A DNA stretch of 64,000 nucleotides from Tieghemostelium lacteum (GCA_001606155.1 LODT01000037.1:1922001-1986000), one strand, 5' to 3'; positions 12,579-25,564 are shown, numbered from the stretch's first letter. Notes: a model not told the origin generated them from the letters alone. Made by a program: numbers and translations.

Positions 12579-14659
12579 ATGTTAAAAAAATCCATTTTTT
12601 CATTTTTAATTGTATATTTATTGGCAACAGCATTCATTGCTGCAGCCACCGAAGAACCACCAGTAACTGAAAAAGTCACTGATGTCATTGGTATCGATTT
12701 GGGTACCACTTACTCTTGTGTTGGTATTTTCAAAAATGGTCGTGTCGAAATTATTCCAAATGACCAAGGTAACCGTATCACTCCATCCTATGTAGCTTTC
12801 ACTGATACTGAAAGACTCATTGGTGAAGCCGCAAAGAATCAAGCAACTCTCAACCCAGAAAACACAATTTTTGATATTAAACGTTTAATCGGTAGAAGGT
12901 ATGTTTCTTCTCTCTTTTCTCACTATCAAAATTTATTAAAACTAATTTAACCACGGAAATACTAATTTAATTGAAAAACCATTTTTTTAAAAATTCTAGA
13001 TTTGATGATGAAGAAGTTCAAAAAGATATTAAATTGTTACCATTTAAAGTTGTACCAAAAGGTAATAAACCATATGTTGTTGTTAAAGTTAAAGGTGAAG
13101 ACAAGACATTTTCTCCAGAAGAAGTATCAGCTATGATTTTGACTAGAATGAAAGAGATTGCTGAAGCTAATCTTGGAAGACCAATTAAATATGCAGTTAT
13201 CACATGTCCAGCATACTTTAATGATGCACAGAGACAAGCTACCAAAGATGCCGGTCAAATTGCTGGTTTGGAAGTTTTAAGAGTTATTAATGAACCAACT
13301 GCCGCAGCATTAGCCTTTGGTTTTGGTGATAAAGGCGCTGAGAAGAACATTCTTGTCTATGATTTGGGTGGTGGTACATTCGATGTCTCTGTATTGACCA
13401 TTGAGAAAGGTGTATTTGAAGTCTTGTCAACCAATGGTGACACCCATTTAGGTGGTGAAGATTTTGACCAACGTGTTATGAAACACTTCTTATCTGTATT
13501 CCAAAAGAAAACTGGTAAAGATGCAAGCAAAGACAAGAAATCATTACAAAAACTCAGAAGAGCCGCTGAAAATGCCAAACGTGCATTATCAACATCACAT
13601 CAAACTCAAATTGAAATCGAAAACTTCTTTGATGGTAAAGATCTAGTTGAAACCTTAACCAGAGCCAAATTTGAAGAACTTAACATGGATCTCTTCAAGA
13701 AGACTTTAGACCCAGTAAAGAAAGTCTTAGAAGATGCCAAACTCAAGAAATCACAAATTGCAGAAATTGTATTAGTCGGTGGTAGTACTCGTATTCCAAA
13801 AGTTCAACAATTACTCAAAGACTTCTTTAATGGAAAAGAACCAAATAGAGGTGTTCATCCAGATGAAGCTGTAGCTCACGGTGCTGCTGTTCAAGGTGGT
13901 GTCTTTGCCAAAGAAGAGAAAACTGAAGATTTAGTCTTACTTGATGTCGCTCCATTGACTTTAGGTATTGAAACTGTTGGAGGAGTCATGACATCTTTGA
14001 TCCCAAGAGGTACCCTCGTCCCAACCAAGAAATCACAAACTTTCTCAACCTATCAAGATAACCAAGATAAAGTACTCATTCAAATCTTTGAAGGTGAACG
14101 TTCCATGACCAAAGACAACAACCTTTTAGGTAAATTTGAACTCTCTGGAATTCCACCAGCTCAAAGAGGTGTACCACAAATTGAAGTCACATTTGAAATG
14201 GATGTCAATGGTATCTTACATGTATCCGCTGAAGACAAAGCCAATAACAATAGACAATCAATCACCATTACCAATGATAAAGACCGTCTATCTAAAGAGG
14301 AAATTGAACGTATGGTCCAAGAGGCTGCCGATGCCGCTGATGAAGATAAAGCTGCCAAAGAAAGAGTTGAAGCTAAAAATACCTTAGAAAACTATGTATA
14401 TCAAATTAAAAACGTTATTACTGACACTGAAAAAGTTGGTGACAAGATCTCTGAAGAGGAAAAGAAAACCATTGAAGACGCAGTCAAAGAGACTTTGGAT
14501 TGGATCAATGTTAATTCATCTGCCGATAAAGAAGAATTTGATGCCCAATATAAAGATCTTGAAAAAATTGTTCAACCAATCTTTGGTAAATTATATCAAG
14601 GTCAAGGTGGTGCCGCTGGTGGTGCTGAAGAAGATTTACACAACCACGATGAATTGTAA
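12579..14659 (+). CDS. ER-lumenal Hsp70 chaperone BiP/GRP78, 659 aa, two exons
   Basis: Exon 1 is 12579-12898, the intron 12899-12999 (GTATGT...TTCTAG) and exon 2 13000-14659; the Arg codon at the junction (GRRF) is split. A hydrophobic signal peptide (about 1-23) is followed by the Hsp70 ATPase domain with [25 protein letters not shown] and [12 protein letters not shown], then the substrate-binding domain ([14 protein letters not shown]...), a helical lid and the C-terminal ER retrieval signal HDEL. This is the canonical ER Hsp70 that folds secretory proteins and feeds ER-associated degradation. Length is typical of the family (about 650-665). Codon use is more biased (AAATC, GGT, GCC choices) than in neighbouring genes, as expected for strong expression. 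Confidence 0.98.
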
Positions 14660-14896
14660 AAAAAAAAAACAACCAAAAACAAACTAAAATTTCAATCAAA
14701 AAACCTTAAAATATATAATATATAATAAATAATAATAAGTTAAAAATATTATTTCTTGATTTGTGTATAACAAAAATTAAAATTATATTAATTTTCCATT
14801 TTTAGAAATATTTTCAATTTTTGTAAATTAAATTTTTTTAATTTTTGTAAATTATTTGAAAGTAATATATTAAAAGGAGTGTTAGATAGATATAAA

Positions 14897-15457
14897 ATGG
14901 CTATTGAAACTGATATTGATAAGGTTTTAAATAATGATCAAAAGATTAAATTAAATCCAAAGATTAAAGAGATAATGACAGTCAAGGTTTTACATTGTAA
15001 ACCTGATAATAATTTAAAAGAGGTTTTTGAAGTAATGACAACTGAAAATATAAAAAGAATACCAGTTGTAAATAATGACTATGATTTGGTTGGTATGGTA
15101 ACTGATAGAGATGTTAGATTAGCATGTAAGAATGGTTTTGATTATACTTTAGATGAAATTTTGAAATCTTTGTCTGAAATTAAAGGTAATTTTTATTCAA
15201 TGAAAAATCAATTCTATTACCTATACATTATATTCTAATATTTAATTAAATTGATAGTTGGAGATATGTTACCTCCTAAAGAGGCATGCCAATATATTGA
15301 TGAAGATCAATCTGTATTGGATGCTGCTAAAGTAATGAGAATGTTTAATATTAGTGGTTTACCAGTTGTAGATAAAGATTCAAGATTATCTGGTGTTATA
15401 ACTAGATCTGATATATTAGATCAAGCAATTCGTATACTTGATCCAATCAAAAAATAA
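14897..15457 (+). CDS. CBS-domain pair protein, 162 aa, two exons
   Basis: The start is the ATG at 14897; earlier in-frame codons have no ATG. Exon 1 is 14897-15185, intron 15186-15257 (GTAATT...GATAG), exon 2 15258-15457, with a split Val codon. The whole protein is two CBS motifs (about residues 17-85 and 98-158). The hallmarks are IKRIPVVNNDYDLVGMVTDR in the first and ISGLPVVDKDSRLSGVITRS in the second. CBS pairs bind adenosyl ligands (AMP, ATP, SAM) and usually act as regulatory modules; stand-alone versions are common in bacteria, plants and amoebae. Partner and ligand cannot be read from the sequence. There is no signal peptide or membrane segment. Confidence 0.9.
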
Positions 15458-15657
15458 AGGAAACCTTTATTGACTATTTTTTCATAATTACACTATATCA
15501 TATTCCTATTATTGTTATTGTTGGTGGTAACATTCTTTACATATTTAAATTATAGATTGTTCCTACAATCATCATAATAAGGATACTATCAATAGTATAG
15601 AAAAGCAGTTTACTACTGGAAGTAAAATTGTATGCTCTGTTCTACTATATCTATTAA

Positions 15658-16133
15658 TTATTCCATATCATCGTCAATATCCTCCCTAATAACTCTAATT
15701 CTTTTTTTATCTTCCCTTAGATCCTCATTATCTGCATCCCTGTATAATATTGTATAAATCTATTAGACACCGAGGTAAAAGTTAAAGGAGAGATTTAAAC
15801 ATGTAACTAACCTTTTTGGTGTAATATGTAACTTTACAGTTCCTTTACTTAATGATCTAATAAGTATATTAGTGTCATCATTTTTAACAAATTGGTCATC
15901 TATATTGTTATATATTGAACATGTTAGAACTCAAGTAAACAATTATTCAATGTATAATATATACTTGGAGGATTAGTTGAATGTGATGGTATATATTTAA
16001 TAAATGTCTGACTATTTGCTTTCTTATAGTTTAATAAGGCTCCATTAGATGGTAGCGACATAAGTGGTGAATTGCTATTCGATACTGGTGTCATTACACA
16101 GTCTTTTAAATTTTTATCATTGTCACCATTCAT
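15658..16133 (-). CDS. DDA1-like small protein (DET1/DDB1-associated), 112 aa, three exons
   Basis: Built from splice signals: exon 1 16133-15965 (donor GTATAT), exon 2 15899-15812 (donor GTTAGT), exon 3 15739-15658, with in-frame junctions and a TAA. The predicted core runs NYKKANSQTFIKYIPSHS, then NPPSNDQFVKNDDTNILIRS, then a basic/acidic tail rich in R, E and D. The spacing of the P-rich segment, the Q-x-V and TNIL(I/L)R-x-L match what I recall of DDA1, a core subunit of CRL4 ubiquitin ligases bound to DDB1 (with DET1 and COP10 in plants). The assignment rests on a short motif. It lies 80 bp downstream of RRP36 on the same strand. Confidence 0.6.
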
Positions 16134-16213
16134 CTATGCTTTTTAATTTAACTTTAAAAAAATTAAAAAAAATTAAATGAAATATTGTAATTCAAAAGTA
16201 ATAATAATAATAT

Positions 16214-17161
16214 TTATTCCATTGTTCTTCTTTTTCTTGGTAAAAATACTTTATCTTTCTGGGAGACTTTCATTCTCTTCTTTTCCATGAATTTATCTAA
16301 TTGATTAGTTTCTTTTAATTGTTTAAATTGTTCTTTTAATTCGATTTCACGTAATTTCGATTTGGTTAAATGGAAAGGTGATTTTCCTTTCTTTATAGAT
16401 TCAACTTCTCTCTGAACAACTTTCTCATTAAACTGTCTCTTTTTATCTTTAATTTTGTCAGTTTGTAACTTTGATTTTTGAGATTGAATTAGTCTATCTA
16501 ATTTCAATAAATGTGTATCACCACCACTATCTAAACCACTCTGATAATTCTGTTTCAATATATTCTTTTTCAAATCTGATAGTTTTTCAATCTCTTTCTG
16601 TCTGACATCATCTAGAAACTTGTATTGTGTCCTATAGGCTTGTTCATTAAATTTACCAGAAAGACTATTAAATCTAGGATCTCTAACTTTACTACTCTTA
16701 TTAGGTATGACTTGTTTAAATTTTGAAACTGGTTTCATTGCTGTTATCTCTAATGGTGCATCTTTATTCTCTCTTTTAGGTTCAATCTTTTTGCTATTTC
16801 TATTTGTACTATTACTCTTCATATTATTACTACTATTATTCACTTGTTTTACAAGACTATTTTTACTTTTAACATTTAATTGTTTTTGTTCTTTTTTAAG
16901 ATTCATTAATTTTGAAAACTGTACATTTGATAATTCTTTTTTTAATTCTGCTTCTATTCTTTGTATTTCTTCATCTTCTTCATCTTCATCGACTTCTTCA
17001 TCAAGTTCATCATTATCATCACTTATATCACTTTCATAATTTTCTTCATCATTATCATTATCATCTATATTACTATTATCTTCACTATAATCATCCTCTT
17101 CATCAGGTTTATAGGTGGTATAATCTTCTTTATCCCAATCTCTATAAGATCTCTTATTCAT
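16214..17161 (-). CDS. rrp36: RRP36 ribosome-biogenesis protein, 315 aa
   Basis: Single exon. The N-terminal third is an acidic D/E/N run (about 10-75), followed by a basic Asn/Lys/Ser linker. The conserved RRP36 domain begins at about residue 150 with the diagnostic RDPRFNSLSGKFNEQAYRTQ and continues with YKFLDDVRQKE, a long charged helix, then PFHLTKSKLREIELKEQFKQ and a K/R-rich end (KKRMKVSQKDKVFLPRKRR). RRP36 is a nucleolar SSU-processome factor needed for early cleavages of pre-rRNA toward 18S rRNA. It is divergent from SMC1, sharing a roughly 270-bp AT-rich promoter region. Confidence 0.92.
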   Translation of the reverse strand: MNKRSYRDWDKEDYTTYKPDEEDDYSEDNSNIDDNDNDEENYESDISDDNDELDEEVDEDEEDEEIQRIEAELKKELSNVQFSKLMNLKKEQKQLNVKSKNSLVKQVNNSSNNMKSNSTNRNSKKIEPKRENKDAPLEITAMKPVSKFKQVIPNKSSKVRDPRFNSLSGKFNEQAYRTQYKFLDDVRQKEIEKLSDLKKNILKQNYQSGLDSGGDTHLLKLDRLIQSQKSKLQTDKIKDKKRQFNEKVVQREVESIKKGKSPFHLTKSKLREIELKEQFKQLKETNQLDKFMEKKRMKVSQKDKVFLPRKRRTME

Positions 17162-17428
17162 TCGTCTTTCGTTTTTACTAGATTTAAAAAAAATTTTAAA
17201 AAAAAATAATTTTATTTATATTGTTATTACTTAATAATATTATCAGAATTAATAGAGAAATTTCAAACACCTCAGGTTAATTGAATAATCCAATAAAGTA
17301 ATAAAAATTTAAAAGGTTAATTCTTAGAAGCCTGTTCCCGCCTTTTTTTTTTTTTTTTTTTTGAAAATTTCATATCATTTTCACAGTTAAAAATTTAAAT
17401 CAACAAACACATATATGCATGTTGTAAA

Positions 17429-20400
17429 ATGAGAATTGAAAATTTAGAAATTAAAGATTTTAAATCTTATAGTGGTGTTCATACTATAGGTCCATTTAAA
17501 ACATTTTCGTGTGTGATTGGTCCAAATGGTAGTGGTAAAAGTAATCTATTAGATGCTATAATCTTTGTGTTGGGTTATAAAGCTACTGCAATTAGAGGTT
17601 CAAAATTACAAGATTTGGTATATATAGGTGCTGATATTGGTATGTTTATTTTTGAAATTCAATATTGTAATTTATAGCAGATTAATTAACACCATTATGT
17701 TTTATCTTTAAAGTTAACCCTAAAACTTATGTTAAATTACATTTTAGAGATCAACATAATAAACTTTATGTATTGGGTAGAAATATAACAGTAAAGAATA
17801 AGAGATTTGAATCATCTTATACTATAGATTCAAAGGAACTCAGTGCACAGGAATTTCAGAAACAATTGTTAGAGTTGGGTATAAATATTGCTAGTAAGAG
17901 TTTCTTTATCTTTCAGGGTGATGTTGAGAACCATGCTAATAGACATCCAAAAGAGATTACACATGAGATTGAAGTGGTTTCCGGATCGGTACAGTACAAG
18001 CAACAGTATGATCAGTTGGAAAAACAAAAAAAAGATGCAGAAGATGCAGTGTTTTCAGTGTACAGTAAGAGAAAAACTATAACTCACGAGAGAGATCTTT
18101 TCAAGGAACAGTGGTCTGAGGTTAAAGTCTATCAACAAATGCAAAATAAGATTGAAACTATACGTGGAAACCAAGATTTGGCAAAGTTGTTTTTCACTAG
18201 AAAACTGGTGGATCGTGAGTCATCTTCCATTAATAAGATGCATAATTCCATTGAAGAGACTCGTTTGAATCTTGAACCTTTAGAAAAGAAACAAACTGAA
18301 CTTAGTATACAACAAGCTACTTTGCATAAAGAGGTGATCGCAACTGAGGATCAGATTGAACAGTTGACAAAAAAGACAAAGAGAAAGGGTGATAGTATTA
18401 GAATTGCTGAGGACATAAAGTATATAACTGAGAGAATAGATCAGGCAAAGAATCTTCTAAAGAAACAAGAACAGAATAAACAAATTCAAAGTCAAGAGGT
18501 AGAGCAACTTCGTGAACAGTTGGTTAGATATACTCTAGAATTGGAACAAATTGAAAAGAAACATTCTGAAGAGATGAAGATTAGTGGAAATTTGGTAATG
18601 ACTCATGCTGAAATTGAAGAGTATAATCAATTAAAGATGGCTGCAGGTAAAGAGACTTCAGAATTACGTATTCGTTTAGATAAATTAAATCTAGATCACA
18701 AGATGGATTCTGATAGTTTATGGTCTGAAAAAGAGAAGAAAGAGGAACAGCTGGCAATGAAAGAGGAGTTTGAAGAGAATTTAGGTATCTATAAATTCCA
18801 AAAAGACAATGAAACTGAGTTATACAAGAATATTGAAAAGCATCTAAAAGAGGCTGAAGATGAGTTGGAAGAGGTTTCAAAATCATTACAGGATACTGAA
18901 AGTCGTTATAAGACTTTGAATAATGAATTGGAAAAGATTCAATATACTCTCAGTGATATGAAAGCTTCAAAATCAGAGACTCATCGTGAGAAAAAGTATA
19001 ATCAAATGGTAGAGACTCTAAAGAATCTGTATCCAGGTGTCAAAGGGAAGGTCTCAGATCTTTGTGAACCTACACAGAGAAAATATCAAGCTGCATTGAC
19101 TATTGCAATGGGTAAATTCATGGATGCAATTGTGACTGATACTGAGGCTACAATGTATAATTGTATATGGTATATTACAACTCAGATGTTGGGTGCTGCA
19201 ATCTTTTTACCTTTGGATAAGATTAAGGTTAAACCAGTTAATGAAAAATTCAGAAAATTACCAAATAATGCAAAGTTACTTTACGATTGTGTAAAGATTC
19301 AGAAGGGTATGGAAAATGCAGTTCTTTATGCTGTTGGTAATACTGTGGTTACTGAGACTGAGGCACAGGCAAAGTTACTTGGGTATGGTGCTGAGAGAAT
19401 GAATGTGGTTTCTCTTGATGGTATTAAGATTACTAAAGCTGGTTCTATAAGTGGTGGAGGTATGTCAAGTATAAAGGCAAAAGGTTCGACTTGGGATAAT
19501 AATAGAGTTGAAGAATTAAAGAAACAGAGAGATGAAATTTTAGAGGAATTACAAAATATCAATACTCTAAATAGTCTATTTGCTAGAAAACAAAAGATTA
19601 GTGGTCAGATTAATGAATTAAAATCAAATCTGTCATTGTCCAAGACCAAGATGGAATCATTTACCAATCGTTATGATAGAACTAAAGCTGAGATTGCAAC
19701 TATTACTCAACAGATTGCAAATATAGAACAGGATATTCAAAAACAACAAGATGTTGTAACAAAGAGATCAGGAGATATTGAAAAACTTCAGAAACAAATT
19801 CACCAGATTGAAGATAAGTTCTTTTCCAGTTTCTCCAAGAAATTTGGTGTTGATAATATCAGACAATTTGAAGATAGTCGTTTGGCAAGAGTACAAGAAA
19901 ATATTAAACAACGTGTTGAAATTGAATTACACATTACTGAGATTCAAGCCAATCTTGATTATCAGGAATCCAAGAACATTACAACTCAAATTAAAGAGTT
20001 GGAGGATGAATTAAAAGAAGATGAAAAACTGTTGGAGACTGAAATAAATGCAAAGAAAAAGAATGATGCTGATTCTGAAAAGTTAAATCAACAAATTGAA
20101 GATCTCTATGGTGAATTGAATGAAAAGAGAAAGCAATTAAATTCTTTAAATTCAGAGATTAAGAGTATTAAACAAAAAGTTTCTCAGTCCAACGAAAGAA
20201 TTGCTGATCATAAAAAGGATGTCAGTATTGGAGAGTTTAAATTACATAAATTGAAATCTCAATATCATTCCATTCTGTTATCAGCTAGAAATAATAATGT
20301 TTTCTTACCTTTCCTAAAGGAAAAGAAGAAAAAGGATAAAATGGATGTAGATAAACCAAAAGGAAAAGAAATTGAAGAAGAGGAAGAGGAAGTAGAGGAA

Positions 20401-21696
20401 GAAGAGGAAGAAGAGGAAGAAAAAGATAAGAAAAAGAGTAAAAAGAAACCAAAACCAAAATCAAGATCACAAAGAAGAGTTAAAGGTTCTAAAAGAAAGA
20501 GAGATGGTGAGGATGATGAAGTTTCTGAAAGTGGAAAATCAGATCAATCTGAAGTTGATTCTGATATTGAGGATGAAACTGAAAAGAAAAAGAAAATCAA
20601 GGAAATTGAAGAAAACATCTTTGAAGATGAAGATGATCTAGACTCTGAAGATGAATTTGAAAATAATCTAGATAAAGAAAACCCATTAAATGAATTAATT
20701 AGAGATATTCCAAGTGATACCTCGGATCAAGATCAAGAAAAAGTCTTTAATAAGGAATTGGAATTGAAATTTGATTTCTCTGCAATCTCCAAAGAAAAGA
20801 TTTCTGATCAGATTTCATTTGATGAGTTTCAGAGAAAATGTCAGGTTGAGATTGATGCAATCAACAAGACAATGCAAACTGTTTTACCAAATCTCAAGGC
20901 ATATCAACATCTAAAAGAAGTACAGGAAAAACTAAACAAGATGAATACTGAAATCAACAGGGCTAGAGATTTAGCTCAAAAAGTAAATAATGAATTTGAT
21001 CAGGTTAGAAACAAAAGAAAGAGTCTATTCTTAAAGGCTTTCAAGAGAATCTCAAAGAATCTCACTGTAATATATGCTGAATTGACCAAAGAATTAGAAC
21101 CACCTTATCATAGAGGTTCTGCACATTTGTCATTGGAAGACCCAATGAATCCTTTCAATGCTGGTGTTAAGTTCTCTGTGATTCCACCAAATAAGAGATT
21201 CCAAGAAATTGATCAACTCTCTGGAGGTGAAAAATCAGTTGCTGCATTGGCATTTACTTTTTCACTCCAGGGTTTTAAATCCACTCCATTTTTGATTCTA
21301 GATGAAATTGATGCTGCTTTTGATACTGAAAATGTATTGAAACTTCTTCGTTGGGTTAGAAACAAAACCAAAGTTAATGCAATTCAATTCATTGTAATCT
21401 CATTAAAAGAAATATTTTTTGCACATTCTGATCTTTTAATTGGTATCTGTAGAAATACAGATTCAACTTCACAGTCATTGACATTAGCTCTCGATCAATT
21501 GCCTCCTGATGAAGCCTCTGAAAAACTAATTGCCAATGTATCTGATGATGAAGATACTCTTAATGTATCAACAAGTTCTGCCTCCTCAACTGATTCTTCA
21601 TCTTCCAGTGAAGAAGAAGAAGATGATGAAGAAGAAGATCATCATAACAAATCAAATGATAAATTAACTACAGATGATGATTCTGAAGATAAATAA
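17429..21696 (+). CDS. smc1: Cohesin subunit SMC1, 1397 aa, two exons
   Basis: Exon 1 is 17429-17639, the intron 17640-17713 (GTATGT...TAAAG) and exon 2 17714-21696, with a split Val codon. The N-terminal head has Walker A GPNGSGKSNLLDAI (residues 32-45) and is followed by SFFIFQGDVE (Q-loop region) and coiled coil. The hinge spans about 510-670 (YPGVKGKVSDL...SISGGGMSS), then coil. The C-terminal head has the ABC signature LSGGEKSVAALAF and Walker B FLILDEIDAAFD. SMC1 pairs with SMC3 and kleisin to hold sister chromatids together. Two departures from the usual roughly 1230-residue length: an acidic/basic KEEEEE...KKSKKKPK insertion in the returning coil (about 940-1090) and a Ser/Glu/Asp-rich tail after the head. 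Confidence 0.96.
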
Positions 21697-21753
21697 ATAT
21701 TATTTGAGAATCGTTTTATTATTATTATTAATATTACTATATTACTGTAAATG

Positions 21754-22476
21754 TCACTGTAATTCTGGTATTCTAGTGTATTTTTGTGATACTTCTCTTG
21801 ATTTTCCACAAAAACATCGAATGGAAATGAGTATTAATAATATTAATAGAGATATAAGTGAAAGTGTTAATAAAACACCTGATGTAATTGCAGAGGCTGG
21901 TGCATATTTTGGTACCGGTACTATAGATACATCATTTGTATTTAAAAGTGACATCCAACAATGAAATTCAGGATCAACAAAATATTGGTCAAAATCATTG
22001 GCGTCATCATAACTACCAAATACATATAGACTCTTAGTTGCCACAAAACTACTGTTTATTGGATACTGAAAATCCACCGTACTATTAAAACATTGGGTTG
22101 ATTTTGAACTTGGACATGTATTCAAAGGTTTTGTCCTATTACTATGAGGTATAGGTGAATCATCTGAATCGTATTCATAAGGAAATGTGTGATGTTGTCC
22201 ATTTGTAAAATAGTATGGGAATTGAAATTGGTTGGTTTCAGATTGACATGTCTTTTTACTCTGACACACCTGTTCAAATGTTGAATCTGTCAATGAACAA
22301 TTTATTCTAACCCAATTGTCTTTATATTGAATTGAAGGTATTAATGAAACTCCCATTACTATACTACCAGCAATTAAAAATGATATAAATATACATATAT
22401 TCAATCCAATTAAACAATTGGAACATGAATATCTTTTGTGATGAACATGATGGTGATGATTTCTAGGCCTACTCAT
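21754..22476 (-). CDS. Two-TM Cys-rich membrane protein, 240 aa, family not recognised
   Basis: Single exon, convergent with SMC1 with about 57 bp between the stops. A His-rich basic N-terminus (RPRNHHHHVHHKRYSC) precedes TM1 (about 23-50, IGLNICIFISFLIAGSIVMG). An extracellular or lumenal loop of about 140 residues follows, with seven Cys and several N-x-S/T sites. TM2 (about 193-222, SGVLLTLSLISLLILLILIS) and a short basic tail (RCFCGKSREVSQKY) complete it. This N-in, loop-out, C-in layout recalls auxiliary channel subunits such as BK beta, but I see no motif that proves it. No ER-retention signal is evident, so a plasma-membrane or endolysosomal site is possible. Confidence 0.8.
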   Translation of the reverse strand: MSRPRNHHHHVHHKRYSCSNCLIGLNICIFISFLIAGSIVMGVSLIPSIQYKDNWVRINCSLTDSTFEQVCQSKKTCQSETNQFQFPYYFTNGQHHTFPYEYDSDDSPIPHSNRTKPLNTCPSSKSTQCFNSTVDFQYPINSSFVATKSLYVFGSYDDANDFDQYFVDPEFHCWMSLLNTNDVSIVPVPKYAPASAITSGVLLTLSLISLLILLILISIRCFCGKSREVSQKYTRIPELQ

Positions 22477-22714
22477 ATTTTTATTCTTATTTTTTGTTGT
22501 ATATATATATATATATAATAAAAAGGCTTAATAAATTTAAAGTGTGAAAATATGTGTTGAATTAAAAAAAAAAAAATAATTTAAAATTTTCCTTCCATTT
22601 CGGGAAATGAAATCCTGGTAACAAATTTAACAAAAAAAAAAAAATACTTAAGTTTTTTATTTGAAATATAACCTTATTATCTTCCGATTGTCTTTAAATT
22701 TTTATCACATGTGT

Positions 22715-25478
22715 TTAAAAGACAGAATATTTACCTTTATCACTAGTTAAAATGTGAATTTCATCCAAAAACTTTTTAATTTCAAATTTTGCAGTTTTTA
22801 CAGACATTTGATCGGTACCTTCAATTAGTAGATACAATTTACGTTCATTTGCTTGAGGTGTTTTACTTGGTGGGAAAAATGTACCTTTTGGAGTGATTGA
22901 AGTATTGGTATATTCTGTAATAAACAATAATGAGTCCTAGAATAAATTAAGTGATAAGAAATTGAGTTAAGTAAATCATCATCAAAAATTATAATTGTTG
23001 AATTGGTTGTTTGTATACATACTTTATGAGTAGCTTTCCAACGAGCTTGTTGAGAATAATCATTAATTTCCAATTCCTCTTGATAGTGAGTAATAAGTGT
23101 ACCATTAATTTGGTTAGTAACATTAGTACCACTGGAATTGATTGGTTGTGTTTGTTGTAATGGTTTAGAATGTTGCAATTGATGTTTACTAGCTAATTGA
23201 ACTTGTGCTTGAATTTCTCTAATTGTATCTTGAGTACTCAAAACCTGTCCAGAACCAATAACTTGAGCCTTGGCTTGTAATTCAACTGAAAGTTCTTTAC
23301 TAGGTGTTGTAGGTACCATTGTTGGTGATACAGAACTTGTAGTAGGAACACCAACACCAGGAGTACTAGATACACCAACACCAGTTGTAGCTGTTGTAGC
23401 TGTTGTAGCTGTTGCAGTTGTAGAAGTAGTTGTAGTTGTACCATCTTCATCAATTGGCATTTCAGGTTCTTCTTCATCATCTTCAATACCATAATTCTTT
23501 TTCAATAATTTTCTCTCAAGAATCTTCTTTTGCTCTTCATTAGCATCAAATTTATGACCTCTACCTGTGAAACCTGTTGGAGCTAATTGTACATCTTTAC
23601 CCTCAGATTTCTTTTTCTGATATTCCTTATCGAGTTTAATCAATTCCTCAGGAACCTTTGTATTTGATTGCTCTAATGCCTTTATAATACTAGCAGCATA
23701 ACGTTCATCTAGAGGTGTTATGAATGTATATGCAGTACCTTTGTTACCAGCACGACCAGTTCTACCAACTCTATGAACATAATCTTCCAAATGATCAGGA
23801 CAATCAAAATTAATGACACAATTTAGATCTTTAATATCCAAACCTCTAGATGCCAAAGGAGTTGCAATCAGAATGGTTTTCACCTTGTTTTTAAAATCTT
23901 GAATTGTCTCATCACGATCAGTTTGATCTTTACTACCATGTAGCGATAGACAATTGTACCGATTATTCATTAACAATCTAAAGAGATTATCAGTAGTCTC
24001 TTGTTTGTTTGTGAAAATCAAAATCTGACCTTTATGATACCAAACCGATAACAATTCCATTAATCTTCTAAATCTAGTTTCGTTAGGTCTAACCTCTACA
24101 ATTTGCTCAATCTCAGCAGAGACAACTGATCTTCCACCAGCTATAATCTCCAGAGGTTTAGTGAGAATTCTCTTTGCTGCATTCTCCACTTTTGGTGGAA
24201 AAGTAGCAGAGAACATGATTGTCTGTCTATCCGGTCGGATATTATCAACAACACACATAATCTGAGGCCCAAATCCTAAATCAAACATACGATCGGCTTC
24301 ATCGAGAACTAGAAATGTAACCCTACGTAAATTAGTAATTCTCTTATTATTTGCGCACAAGATGTCAATCATTCTACCTGGAGTACATACAACAATATCT
24401 GCACCTCTCTTCAAATCGGCAATTTGCTCAGACATTGATGCTCCACCATAGACACATGCTGCTCTGAGTCCTAGTACTTTTGTAAACTTCTTACACTCTG
24501 CAAATATCTGTAGAGCCAGTTCTCTAGTAGGCGACATGATCAGAGCTGTCATTCCCTCGCCTGGTAAGGACTTGGGTTGTGCTAGAATATGTCTAAACAT
24601 TGGTAACAGAAATGCCAATGTCTTTCCACTACCAGTACGTGCAATACCAATGAGATCTCTACCCATCATTGCAGCGGGTATAGTCTGTGCTTGAATAGGT
24701 GTTGGTTTCTCATAATTGTATTTTTTCAACAATAAAAATACTTTTTCATTCAACCCCACTTGTGACCAAGTTTGTATGGGTTTAGGACAATTTTTTCCAG
24801 TAATTTTTAACCCTAATTCTGAACGATAATCTAGAACTTCTAAATCGGAAAGTGACGAAAGACTAGGAACCTCTACATAAAATGATTTTTCAAAGGGAGG
24901 ATAATTTACTTTACTGTGATCTGTTTTTAGAATTTCAGATTTACCCTTTTTAACAGTTTTATCTTTACCATCATCCTCATCCTCTTCATCTTCCATCTCA
25001 TATGTCTCCTCATCATCCAACATTTGTGCTTTTTGTTTAGTTGTTGAGGGTTTATCAATTTCATCCTCATCTAAATTCTCCATAAATGCATCTAAAGGAT
25101 CCACTTCATCATCATCTTCACCAGGTTTCTCAGATTTCTTTTCGGTAGTATCTTTACTCTTTTCATCTTCATCTTCATCTTCCAGACTCCATTTCTTACC
25201 CTCACTACCTGTACTACTCATACTCGACTGTTGATCAATATCAGGTTTCTGTTGTTGCTGTTCAGCTTCCATCTTTTGTTTTCTCCATAATTCTACCTTT
25301 TCTCTTCTCTTTCTCATCTCTTCCTCCATTGCTTGAATTTCTTTTTGTTTTTCAAGCTCTTCTTGAGCTGCTGTTTTTTGTGGTGTTTGTACAACAGGTT
25401 GTGATATAATAGGTTGTTGAATCTTTTGTGGTGCTAGTTGAGGTGGTAATGGTCCATTTGAAAATTTACTTTGTGGTG

Positions 25479-25564
<86 letters not shown>

